Below are positions 35,474-42,746 of a stretch of 64,000 nucleotides of DNA, piece by piece. Under the pieces are notes generated by a model. That model worked only from the letters and a program-made list of their open reading frames with translations, was not told the origin of the DNA and did no database searches. A program made the position numbers and the translations under genes. This DNA comes from RPQJ01 sp963696545. Lineage in GTDB: Bacteria > Pseudomonadota > Gammaproteobacteria > Steroidobacterales > Steroidobacteraceae. The stretch is from the NCBI GenBank assembly GCA_963696545.1, contig CAVOKQ010000001.1, positions 227,514 through 291,513 on the forward strand. Direction: 5' to 3'. The number at the start of each line of letters is the position of its first letter. The stretch's first letter is position 1.

Positions 35474-37132
35474 ATGAAGCGATTTCCCGGGTTCCCCGTC
35501 GCACTGGTGCTATTGCTCGGCTTTTCGCTGCTGGCGCGTCCCGCCGGCGCGGATGGCGGGCGGCTGGCAGCCACCGAACAGGCGTTTCTCGACTACCTCG
35601 ACGCCAATGGCGCCGTTGCCTACATCGAGTCTGGTGCGGTCGATCGGTTCCAGGGCAGGGACCTCGCCGCCTGGCAGCAACTTGCCGGCGAGCGGCGCAC
35701 GGCGCTCGGATCCGGCCTTGCAGCGGTTGCTTCCGCGAGGATCAGCTCGGGGGATTCGGCCGCGCTTGCGGCGATGCGCCGCACGCTGGCGTCCATCGAC
35801 GCGGACGAAATTACGGCGGGCGTCCGTGAGCGCAGGTGCACGGATGCGCAGCGACGCGACCTGGACTACGGTGCGATTCGTGCCGCACTGGTGAGCTGCT
35901 ACTCGGAATTCGGTAACCGGCTGCAGTACGAGGGCGCCACGATCGACCGCGGCACCGCGTTGCAGTTGCTGTACGTGGTCGACGTCCCGGCTGCGCGCAA
36001 GGCGATTTTCGACGCCTTCGTACCGCTCTGGGCCGCGTTGAACGGCAGCAACGAGCCCGACAGCCCGTATCGCCGCATGATTGCAATGGCTGCGGCGGAT
36101 GCGGCAAAGGGCGGAGGCGAGATCGACGCGGCTGCGCGCGCGATCGGCGTGCGGACTACCGACGCCGAGCGCTGGCTGACCGACGTGCTCGAAGCTTGGC
36201 GTGAAGCGAGCGGGACCGAGCGAGTCGAACCCTGGGACTATCGCTACTCGAACAGCCGGGCCAATCGCGAGCTGGCGTCGAAGATTCCAGCGGACTCGCT
36301 GTTGCCGGCCACCGAGCGCTTCTATCGGGACCTCGGCGCGGACCTGGGCAGCCTCGCCGTCGTCTTCGATCTCGCGCCTCGCCCGGACAAGTCGCCACTC
36401 GCGTACACCGATTTCCTGACGCGTGGCCGCAATATCGATGGACGCTGGAAGCGGCCCGTGGCGCGCGTGGTTGGCTCGTATCCAACGGGCGGGCTCTTTT
36501 CGCTGAACGAGCTCGTGCACGAGAGCGGCCACGCCGTGCACGTGAGCGCCATCCGCACGCGGCCCGCATACATGGATTGGCCGGACTCGCTCTTTACCGA
36601 AGCCTTTGCAGACGTGCCTTCGTGGAGCGTTCACGAGCCCGAGTGGCAGCGGAAATACCTTGGCAGCGAAGTGCCCGAGGCCGTCTCGCTACGCGCGCTG
36701 TTCAGCGACGTGATGCTCGACGTCGCCTGGGCGCTGTTCGAGATCCGGATGCTGCGCGATCCGAAATCGGATCCGAACGCGGTGTGGACCGACATCACGA
36801 GTCGTTACCTCAACATCGTGCCGCATCCGGAAGTGCCGTGGTGGGCGATGCGCGTGCAGCTCGCGGGCAATCCCGGCTACATGGTGAACTACGGACTCGG
36901 CGCCGTGCTGACCGCGGAGATGCGGGCGCAGGCGCGCGACGTGATCGGGTCATTCGATGCCGGCAACGCCTCCTGGTATCCGTGGCTCAGCGAGAGACTG
37001 CTGCGCTACGGGTCCGAGCGCGACACGAAGTCGCTGATGCAGTCGCTGCTCGGGCGTGCGCCGTCGCCGGATGCGCTGATCGAGCAGGTGCAACGTACGA
37101 AGGTTGAGGCTCGGCCGGTCGAAGCTGATTAG
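35474..37132 (+). CDS. exported gluzincin metallopeptidase (M3/M2-like)
   Basis: A 552-residue protein with a signal peptide (FPGFPVALVLLLGFSLLARPAGA). The zinc motif is in NELVHESGHAVHVSAI (HESGH, about residues 348-352), with the downstream glutamate in FTEAFADVPSWS likely the third ligand, as in HExxH...E gluzincins. The all-helical body and a YSNSRANREL segment resemble M3 oligopeptidases and M2 (ACE-like) enzymes; length also fits. It would cleave short peptides in the periplasm. It ends 92 bases before the MFS transporter gene, which might take up a product; that link is a guess. Confidence 0.75.
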   Translation: MKRFPGFPVALVLLLGFSLLARPAGADGGRLAATEQAFLDYLDANGAVAYIESGAVDRFQGRDLAAWQQLAGERRTALGSGLAAVASARISSGDSAALAAMRRTLASIDADEITAGVRERRCTDAQRRDLDYGAIRAALVSCYSEFGNRLQYEGATIDRGTALQLLYVVDVPAARKAIFDAFVPLWAALNGSNEPDSPYRRMIAMAAADAAKGGGEIDAAARAIGVRTTDAERWLTDVLEAWREASGTERVEPWDYRYSNSRANRELASKIPADSLLPATERFYRDLGADLGSLAVVFDLAPRPDKSPLAYTDFLTRGRNIDGRWKRPVARVVGSYPTGGLFSLNELVHESGHAVHVSAIRTRPAYMDWPDSLFTEAFADVPSWSVHEPEWQRKYLGSEVPEAVSLRALFSDVMLDVAWALFEIRMLRDPKSDPNAVWTDITSRYLNIVPHPEVPWWAMRVQLAGNPGYMVNYGLGAVLTAEMRAQARDVIGSFDAGNASWYPWLSERLLRYGSERDTKSLMQSLLGRAPSPDALIEQVQRTKVEARPVEAD

Positions 37133-37224
37133 CCTGATGCGCACGCACATTCCAGCGGCGACGGCGAGGACACGGACCGACGAATCCGTGTAGAGTCGGC
37201 GGCGTTGGGGAGGGGGGTAAGACT

Positions 37225-38502
37225 TTGGCTTCGACAGATCCGCCGTCCGCGGAATCGCCGCGTTACCGGTACGCCGTGCTGGCGATGCTGGTGCTGGTCT
37301 ATACGTTCAATTTCATCGACCGGCAGATCGTCGGCATCCTTGCGGTGCCGATCAAGGCAGACCTCGGGCTCAGCGACACGGAGCTCGGCCTGATGGGCGG
37401 GCTCGCGTTTGCGCTGTTCTACACGCTGCTCGGCATCCCGATTGCGGTGCTCGCGGACCGCAGCAACCGCACGGTGATCGTCTCGGTGGCGCTCGTGGTG
37501 TGGAGCGGCATGACCGTGGTTTGCGGCTTCGCACAGAATTTCTGGCAACTGTTCCTCGCGCGACTCGGCGTCGGCGTGGGCGAGGCGGGCGGCGTCGCGC
37601 CCTCCTATTCGCTGGTGGCCGACTACTTTCCGCCGCATCAACGTGCGCGCGCCCTGGCCGTGTATTCGTTCGGGATACCGATAGGGAGTGCGCTCGGCAT
37701 TGTGTTCGGGGGCTTCATTGCCTCGAAGATCGACTGGCGCACGGCCTTCATCCTCGTCGGGGCCGCCGGCGTGCTCGTGGCGCCGCTGTTCAAGTTCATC
37801 GTCAAGGAACCTTTGCGCGGCCGGTATGACGCGGGACACGGCAAGCCGGTCGCGGCGGCCGGGATCGGTGACGTGCTGCGTGTCCTCGTCCGCAAGCGCT
37901 CGTTCTGGGGACTGTCGTTCGGTGCTTCGGCATCCTCGATGATGGGCTATGGACTCTTCTTCTGGTTGCCGTCCTTCCTGGTGCGGAGCTATGGGCTCTC
38001 GCTGCTCGAGGCGTCGCTGTTCTTCGGCGCGATCCTGCTGTTTGGGGGAATCGTCGGCATCTGGTTCGGCGGCTCGCTGGTCGACCGGTTCGGGACCGCC
38101 CGGCGTCGTGTCTACGCGTTCATCCCCGCGGCGGCCTTCGTCGCGACCATCCCGTTCTACGTGGGCGCGGTCACGTCTCACTCGCTGGCTCTCTCGTTTC
38201 TTCTCCTGCTGGCGCCGACGGCGCTGGGGCTGATGTGGCTCGGTCCTGTACTGGCGGCGATCCAGCACATCGTGCCGCCGAACATGCGCACGACCGCTTC
38301 CGCGATTTTCCTGTTCATCAACAACCTGATCGGCATCGGGCTCGGCACGGTGATGCTCGGCCTGATCTCCGATGGCCTGTCCGCCCGGTACGGCGCAGAG
38401 TCGCTGCGCTACGCGATCCTTGCCGGCACGTCGTTCTATCTCGTGGCCGCGGCGCTTTTCCTGCTGTCAGCCCGTCGCCTGGAGCAGGACTGGGAAAAAT
38501 AG
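37225..38502 (+). CDS. MFS transporter, spinster-like
   Basis: A 425-residue protein with twelve predicted transmembrane helices. The signature VYTFNFIDRQIVGILAVPIKADLGLSD (helix 1 and following loop), GIPIAVLADRSNRTVIV (MFS loop 2-3 motif) and LGVGVGEAGGVAPSYSLVADYFPPHQRARAL are characteristic of spinster-type MFS carriers common in environmental proteobacteria. Substrate is unknown (sphingolipid-like, sugar or aromatic compounds in relatives). The start is a TTG at 37225 preceded by a GGGG-rich stretch. Its stop TAG is supplied by the palindromic repeat at 38496-38521. Confidence 0.88.
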   Translation: MASTDPPSAESPRYRYAVLAMLVLVYTFNFIDRQIVGILAVPIKADLGLSDTELGLMGGLAFALFYTLLGIPIAVLADRSNRTVIVSVALVVWSGMTVVCGFAQNFWQLFLARLGVGVGEAGGVAPSYSLVADYFPPHQRARALAVYSFGIPIGSALGIVFGGFIASKIDWRTAFILVGAAGVLVAPLFKFIVKEPLRGRYDAGHGKPVAAAGIGDVLRVLVRKRSFWGLSFGASASSMMGYGLFFWLPSFLVRSYGLSLLEASLFFGAILLFGGIVGIWFGGSLVDRFGTARRRVYAFIPAAAFVATIPFYVGAVTSHSLALSFLLLLAPTALGLMWLGPVLAAIQHIVPPNMRTTASAIFLFINNLIGIGLGTVMLGLISDGLSARYGAESLRYAILAGTSFYLVAAALFLLSARRLEQDWEK

Positions 38503-38521
38503 GTGCCAGGCACCGGATTTT
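38496..38521. repeat. dispersed palindromic repeat, copy 1
   Basis: AAAAATAGGTGCCAGGCACC followed by GGATTT. The core GGTGCCAGGCACC is an odd-length palindrome (6-bp arms around a central A). It fills the gap between two convergent genes: the MFS stop TAG (38500-38502) lies within it and the DUF2855 stop (38521-38523) abuts it. Further copies lie at 49488 and 53414. Confidence 0.8.
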
Positions 38522-39606
38522 CAGATCGAGACGATGTAACCCAGGTCCGGTGGCACCCGCCCGCCGTGCACCGCGCGCCACGCCGATTCCGCGGCCTCGG
38601 GTCCCGCGACGCGCGTGACGTTCAGCCAGGCCTGGCTCGAGTCCACGAAGTCGTGCAGCGCGGCGGCGACACGCTGCTGGTATCCCTGCGGGCCCCAGTC
38701 CTGCAGGCGCTTTTTCACCTGCGTCGGCGCGAAGAAGAAAGTCGGGCGCGGGCCGGCGAGATCCTTGGCCGCAGGTGGCGACTCGTGGTGGCTGCGGCCG
38801 ATGGCCATCGAACGCTTCAGTTGATCGCCGAAGTGACGATGCACGCGGGCCAGCAGTTCGCCATTGCCGGACATGTCGATCGACACCAGGGGCGAGTTGG
38901 CAGGGATCTTCTCGATCTCATCGTAGGTCACCACCTCGTCGTAGCAGCCGAGGCCGCGGACGAACGCGATGTTGCGCGGTGAAGTGACACCGATCACGTC
39001 GATGCCTTCGCGGGTGGAGGCGCAGTGCGCGAAGCCGATCGCCGTCTTGCTCGAAGCCGACAGCACGAGCACGCGGCGGGCGCCGAACCAGTCGTTGTCG
39101 GCGAAAAAATCCTCGGCCAGGAATCCCGTGACGAATAGCCCGCGCAGCAGCGCATGGCGATCCTCGGCGTCGGCGCCGGGCTGGTGAAAGCGATCACGGT
39201 CGGTGGCCGCAAATCCACGGTACACGGGGGCATGAGTCGTACGGTGCGCCCCCTCGTCGCGAAGGCCGTCACCCGTTGGGGTAACCGCCACGTCCACGAA
39301 ACGGGACATCGGAAACCAGCCGTAATATCGCCCGCCCGCGGGTACGTCGGGATGATTCGACTCCACGACTTCGGCCCAGCCCATCGCCGGCACGCGGCCC
39401 CAGCCCGGGTCGACGCCCGGGAAAAAATCCCAGTACCCGAGCAGGTCGCCGGTGACCGCATACGTGACGGTGTTGGCCGTGAGCGCGAACCGCTCCACGG
39501 CGAATCGCACGAAGCCGGAAGGCAGTGGCGGGAGATCGCGCTCCACGAGTCGCGTGTTCGCGAGGTTCTTGCGATCGACTTCGAGTTCGAGGTTTTGTGT
39601 GCTCAT
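38521..39606 (-). CDS. DUF2855 family protein (medium-chain dehydrogenase-like)
   Basis: A 361-residue protein matching DUF2855: an N-terminal LEVDRKNLANTRLVE, FAVERFALTANTVTYAVTGDLLGYWDFFP (about 34-62), the long central GVTSPRNIAFVRGLGCYDEVVTYDEI resembling the Rossmann part of MDR-type dehydrogenases, and a C-terminal NVTRVAGPEAAESAWRAVHGGRVPPDLGYIVS. The fold is related to zinc-free quinone oxidoreductases, but the enzyme activity is unknown. ATG at 39606 gives the family N-terminus; an upstream open frame is ignored. It is divergent from the VOC gene. Confidence 0.83.
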   Translation of the reverse strand: MSTQNLELEVDRKNLANTRLVERDLPPLPSGFVRFAVERFALTANTVTYAVTGDLLGYWDFFPGVDPGWGRVPAMGWAEVVESNHPDVPAGGRYYGWFPMSRFVDVAVTPTGDGLRDEGAHRTTHAPVYRGFAATDRDRFHQPGADAEDRHALLRGLFVTGFLAEDFFADNDWFGARRVLVLSASSKTAIGFAHCASTREGIDVIGVTSPRNIAFVRGLGCYDEVVTYDEIEKIPANSPLVSIDMSGNGELLARVHRHFGDQLKRSMAIGRSHHESPPAAKDLAGPRPTFFFAPTQVKKRLQDWGPQGYQQRVAAALHDFVDSSQAWLNVTRVAGPEAAESAWRAVHGGRVPPDLGYIVSI

Positions 39607-39653
39607 CCGCGCATTATTGACTATCTTGACGGTCAGGGCGCGGGGAGATCGGC

Positions 39654-40049
39654 ATGAGGAACAACCTGCATCACGTGCATGCTTTCGCATCCGACATCGA
39701 TGCGAGCATCCGCTTCTACACCGGGGTCTTTGGTGGCGAAGTCGTGCTCGACGAAACGGTCGCAGGGGCACGCAACGTCTTCATCCGCATCGGCGACGGA
39801 CGACTGCACCTGTACGACCAGCCACCGAAGCACGTGGGGCCGGGCAGTGTCCATCACGTCGGGATCCGCACCGACGACATTTCCGGCATGGTCGCGAGGC
39901 TTGCGGAACATGGCATAGCGCTGCGCAAGCCGGTCGCGGACTTCGGATTCTGGCGCTACGTGATGGTGCCGGCGCCGGACGGCTTGCTGATCGAGCTGTT
40001 TGAAGTTGCGCCCGACAAGGTGCCGGCGGAACTGCGCGGGTACTTCTGA
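39654..40049 (+). CDS. VOC (glyoxalase/bleomycin resistance) family protein
   Basis: A 131-residue single VOC unit: LHHVHAFASDIDASIRFYTGVFGGEVVLDE, then NVFIRIGDGRLHLYDQPP, HHVGIRTDDISGMVARLAEHGIALRKP and a terminal MVPAPDGLLIELFEVAP. His5 or His6, Glu and His residues match VOC metal-ligand positions. Members include glyoxalase I, dioxygenases and resistance proteins; this one is not assignable further. It starts 47 bases from the divergent DUF2855 start and converges on the rhodanese-like ORF. Confidence 0.85.
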   Translation: MRNNLHHVHAFASDIDASIRFYTGVFGGEVVLDETVAGARNVFIRIGDGRLHLYDQPPKHVGPGSVHHVGIRTDDISGMVARLAEHGIALRKPVADFGFWRYVMVPAPDGLLIELFEVAPDKVPAELRGYF

Positions 40050-40064
40050 CGCTGTGACTTCGGC

Positions 40065-40340
40065 CTACTGCGGCACGACTACGGGATGCCCGTCTCCGGT
40101 CCAGGCGAGAATTCCGCCCGCAAGCGACACCGGCTGGGCGAAACCCATGCGGCGCAAGGCCGCGGCGCCCCGGGCGGAGCTGCCGCCGCTCAGGCAGTAA
40201 AGCACGACGGGGTGTTCGCGCAGCGCCAGCGCCTCGCTCGCGCGTCGCACGACCTCCGGGTGAGTGTGCAACTCGGCTTCGAGCCGGCCGAGCGGGATAT
40301 TGACGGCGCCCGGGATGTGGCAGTCTGCGATTTCCTCCAC
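40065..40340 (-). CDS. rhodanese-like domain, N-terminally short
   Basis: The reading frame contains a rhodanese core: CHIPGAVNIPLGRLEAELHTHPEVV, LREHPVVLYCLSGGSSARGAAALRRMGFAQPVSLAGGILAW, with the active-site Cys in CLSGGSSA. The usual first strand LLDVRE is replaced by ILAVEEIAD, about three residues shorter and without the conserved Asp. I placed the start at a GTG (40340), giving 91 residues; a TTG at 40433 would add 31 residues and overlap the SMP-30 gene. The gene may have lost its beginning or may be read from an upstream start. It follows SMP-30 closely. Confidence 0.5.
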   Translation of the reverse strand: MEEIADCHIPGAVNIPLGRLEAELHTHPEVVRRASEALALREHPVVLYCLSGGSSARGAAALRRMGFAQPVSLAGGILAWTGDGHPVVVPQ

Positions 40341-40371
40341 GGCGAGGATGCGGACTGGCCGCGTACTGTCG

Positions 40372-41547
40372 CTACTCGCGCGCAGGGCCGAGAGGTATGC
40401 GACGGACGCTCTTGACCAGCAGGCTGCCGACAAGGACGTCGCCGCCCATGCCGCACGTCGCCGGCATCGACGTTCCGGCCGTGATCTGCGCAATGTTGTT
40501 CGGTGTCTCGTCGGCGAGGAACCGCTGGACCTTGCCGGTGCGCGTCAGCTCGAGCAGGTAGCCGGGGAACTGGGGTTTCGGCTGGACCGACTTCGGGAGC
40601 CGGTACATGAGTTTCACGAGCCAGGGCTTCGGTCGCGCCTGGTCGAGCTTTGGCACCCGGGCGAGCGAGAGTCCGACCAGGAACGTGCCGTCGGGCGTAC
40701 GGGTGATGTTGTCCGGGTAGCCGGGCAGGTTATCGATGAAGATGTCGTGCGAGCCGGCCCGCGGCCCGCTGATCCAGTAGCGGACGATGCGGAACGCGAG
40801 GAACTCCGCAACGAGCACGAACGAGCCATCCTCCGCGACGGCGACTCCATTTGCGTAGAAGAGATTGTCGAGCACCGTGCGTGCCGTGCGGCTCGCGGGG
40901 TCGTAGTGCACGAGTCGCCCGGTTGGCCGGCTGTCCCAGACGTCGAGTGTCACCTGTTCCAGTGTGTGATCGCGCGTCGGTGCGGAGAACCACACCGTTC
41001 CATCCGGCGCGACGTCGAGGTTGTCGGCGAACCCGAACGGTGCGCCGTCGAGCTCGTTGACGAGTACCGAGACGTCGCCCAGCGAATCCACCGCGACGAG
41101 GCCAAGGTGACCGTCGGCGACGTAGAGACGGTCGCCGGACGACGTGAAGGTGACGCCCAGCGGCCGTCCGCCGGTGTTCGTGTACTCGCTCGATGCGCCG
41201 GTTCGCGGGTCGATGCGCAGGATGCTGCCGTCGGCGAGGCCGGTGTAGACAAGGCAGTCATTCGGGCCGACCGCGACGTCTTCCGGGCCGAAATTGTCCG
41301 GCGAGCCGCTTGTCTTGAAGCGGATCGCAATCCCTTCGCCGGCCAGCTCTGCCGTCTTCCCGAGATCCTGCGTCTGCTTGAACGGAGTCCTGGACGTGCC
41401 TGGCGTGGGCTCGGGAGTCCACGCATACGGATTGAGCGGTGTCGGCCAGAAGAGCAGGTAGACGGCGAGGAATGCGACGGGTATCAGCACCCACCTGAGC
41501 ACGCGCCAGAGCGCGCGGAACAAGCTGCGCAGCGGATGTGTGTGCAT
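40372..41547 (-). CDS. membrane-anchored SMP-30/gluconolactonase/LRE-like protein
   Basis: A 391-residue protein with one N-terminal transmembrane helix (about residues 15-30) followed by a periplasmic beta-propeller. SMP-30/strictosidine-synthase/arylesterase-type motifs are GPEDVAVGPNDCLVYTGLADGSILRID (spaced, seen around 73-100), DNLDVAPDGTVWFSAP, YANGVAVAEDGSFVLVAEF and LPGYPDNITRTPDGTFLVGLS. These enzymes hydrolyse lactones or other esters using a metal centre; Glu and Asn/Asp ligand positions look kept. Its ATG overlaps the stop of the catalase-like gene (TGATG). It contains RTPFKQT, also present in the TPR protein at 45494. Confidence 0.85.
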   Translation of the reverse strand: MHTHPLRSLFRALWRVLRWVLIPVAFLAVYLLFWPTPLNPYAWTPEPTPGTSRTPFKQTQDLGKTAELAGEGIAIRFKTSGSPDNFGPEDVAVGPNDCLVYTGLADGSILRIDPRTGASSEYTNTGGRPLGVTFTSSGDRLYVADGHLGLVAVDSLGDVSVLVNELDGAPFGFADNLDVAPDGTVWFSAPTRDHTLEQVTLDVWDSRPTGRLVHYDPASRTARTVLDNLFYANGVAVAEDGSFVLVAEFLAFRIVRYWISGPRAGSHDIFIDNLPGYPDNITRTPDGTFLVGLSLARVPKLDQARPKPWLVKLMYRLPKSVQPKPQFPGYLLELTRTGKVQRFLADETPNNIAQITAGTSMPATCGMGGDVLVGSLLVKSVRRIPLGPARE

Positions 41548-42746
41548 CAGTACTGGACCGCTTGCTGTTCAGACTTGTCGCAAGCCGTGCCATCGAGCTT
41601 CAGGCACCAGCCCTTCGGTTCCGCGAAAGTCCGGCCGTTGCGCGCGTGCCGATACACGGCGATGCCTTCGTAGACGGCCTTGCGGATCCGATTCAATCCG
41701 CCGAGCGGGCGGTGGTCCGCGTGCCCGTGCCACGGTGAGAACGACAGGTTCTCGCAGAAGGCATCCTGTTCCGGCGTATCGAAATGCTGCTGCGGTATGT
41801 CGATCGTGGCCACCTGCAGGAACGGAGCCTTGCGCTCGTTCCAGCGAACTGTCGGATCCTCGATCGGCATGTTCTCCGAGGGCACCTGCATCTGCACGAG
41901 GAATTCGAAGCATGCATCGGCCTTGGCGAGGTGCTCGGCGAGGCCGCGCCGCAGATAGTCTTCGTCGCTGGTGTCTGGGCTGCGGTGGTCCGGTGGGGTG
42001 CAGCTCTTCGCGCTGTACTTCATCGCGTGGCGATAGGGTGACGGGCTGATCCCGCTGTCCCGTTCAACACCCAGCGCGTAGGCAGTCATGCTGTAGTACT
42101 GCGTGTAGAGCGGATTCGAGATGCGGCCGAGGATACGTGCGCCGATCAGGCCCTCCCTGAGCTTCCAGTCGGCCGGATTGGGGCCCGGCACGATGTAGCG
42201 CAGGATGCTGCTGCCACCGGCCTGGTAGCGGATGAACTTCTCGTACTCCTCCGGGTTGCGATTAAAGAAGACCGGGAAGTTGATCATTACGAAGTCCTGC
42301 GTCCCGGCGTTCACCTCGTCGGCGGAGGTGAGCAGCTGCGGGCCCGGCACGCCCATCAGCTTGATCGCCATGCCGCGCGCGTCCTTGGTGTAATCCGGCT
42401 GGACCAGCGCATTGCCGTTCGAGAACCGGATCCACGCCTTGTAGGTTCGGCCGGGTACGAACACGGCGGTCCGGTACTGCTCTGGCAGGTCGTCGCGGAC
42501 CGTGAACGTGGCCATGACGCAGCCGTGCGCCTTCGCGTGGGCGTCGCGCCGGAAGATCGGCCCCGACACTTTCTGCGCTTCGTCCACGGCCCTGCGTGCC
42601 GAGGCGATGATGCTCGGCAGCAGGTCGAGCTCGTTGGGATCGAGCTGCTCGGCGGTCGACTGCTGCTTGCTGCTGCAGCCGGCAACGAACAGTGATGCCA
42701 CGGCCGCCAGCATCAACAGCGCTGCGCTGCGCGGCTTACTGGTCAA
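41547..42746 (-). CDS. catalase-fold haem lipoprotein (catalase family, y4iL-like)
   Basis: A 399-residue protein with signal peptide and lipobox SLFVAGC (Cys24). The catalase core appears as RDAHAKAHGCVMATFTV (the haem distal His region), WIRFSNGN, DARGMAIKLMGVPG and a long C-terminal segment with FSPWHGHADHRPLGGLNRIRKAVYEG. It is shorter than true catalases and lacks their C-terminal domain; relatives with this architecture are uncharacterised or process fatty-acid hydroperoxides rather than H2O2. It would be anchored in the membrane, facing the periplasm. It overlaps the diheme cytochrome gene by 11 bases, indicating translational coupling. Confidence 0.82.
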   Translation of the reverse strand: MTSKPRSAALLMLAAVASLFVAGCSSKQQSTAEQLDPNELDLLPSIIASARRAVDEAQKVSGPIFRRDAHAKAHGCVMATFTVRDDLPEQYRTAVFVPGRTYKAWIRFSNGNALVQPDYTKDARGMAIKLMGVPGPQLLTSADEVNAGTQDFVMINFPVFFNRNPEEYEKFIRYQAGGSSILRYIVPGPNPADWKLREGLIGARILGRISNPLYTQYYSMTAYALGVERDSGISPSPYRHAMKYSAKSCTPPDHRSPDTSDEDYLRRGLAEHLAKADACFEFLVQMQVPSENMPIEDPTVRWNERKAPFLQVATIDIPQQHFDTPEQDAFCENLSFSPWHGHADHRPLGGLNRIRKAVYEGIAVYRHARNGRTFAEPKGWCLKLDGTACDKSEQQAVQY

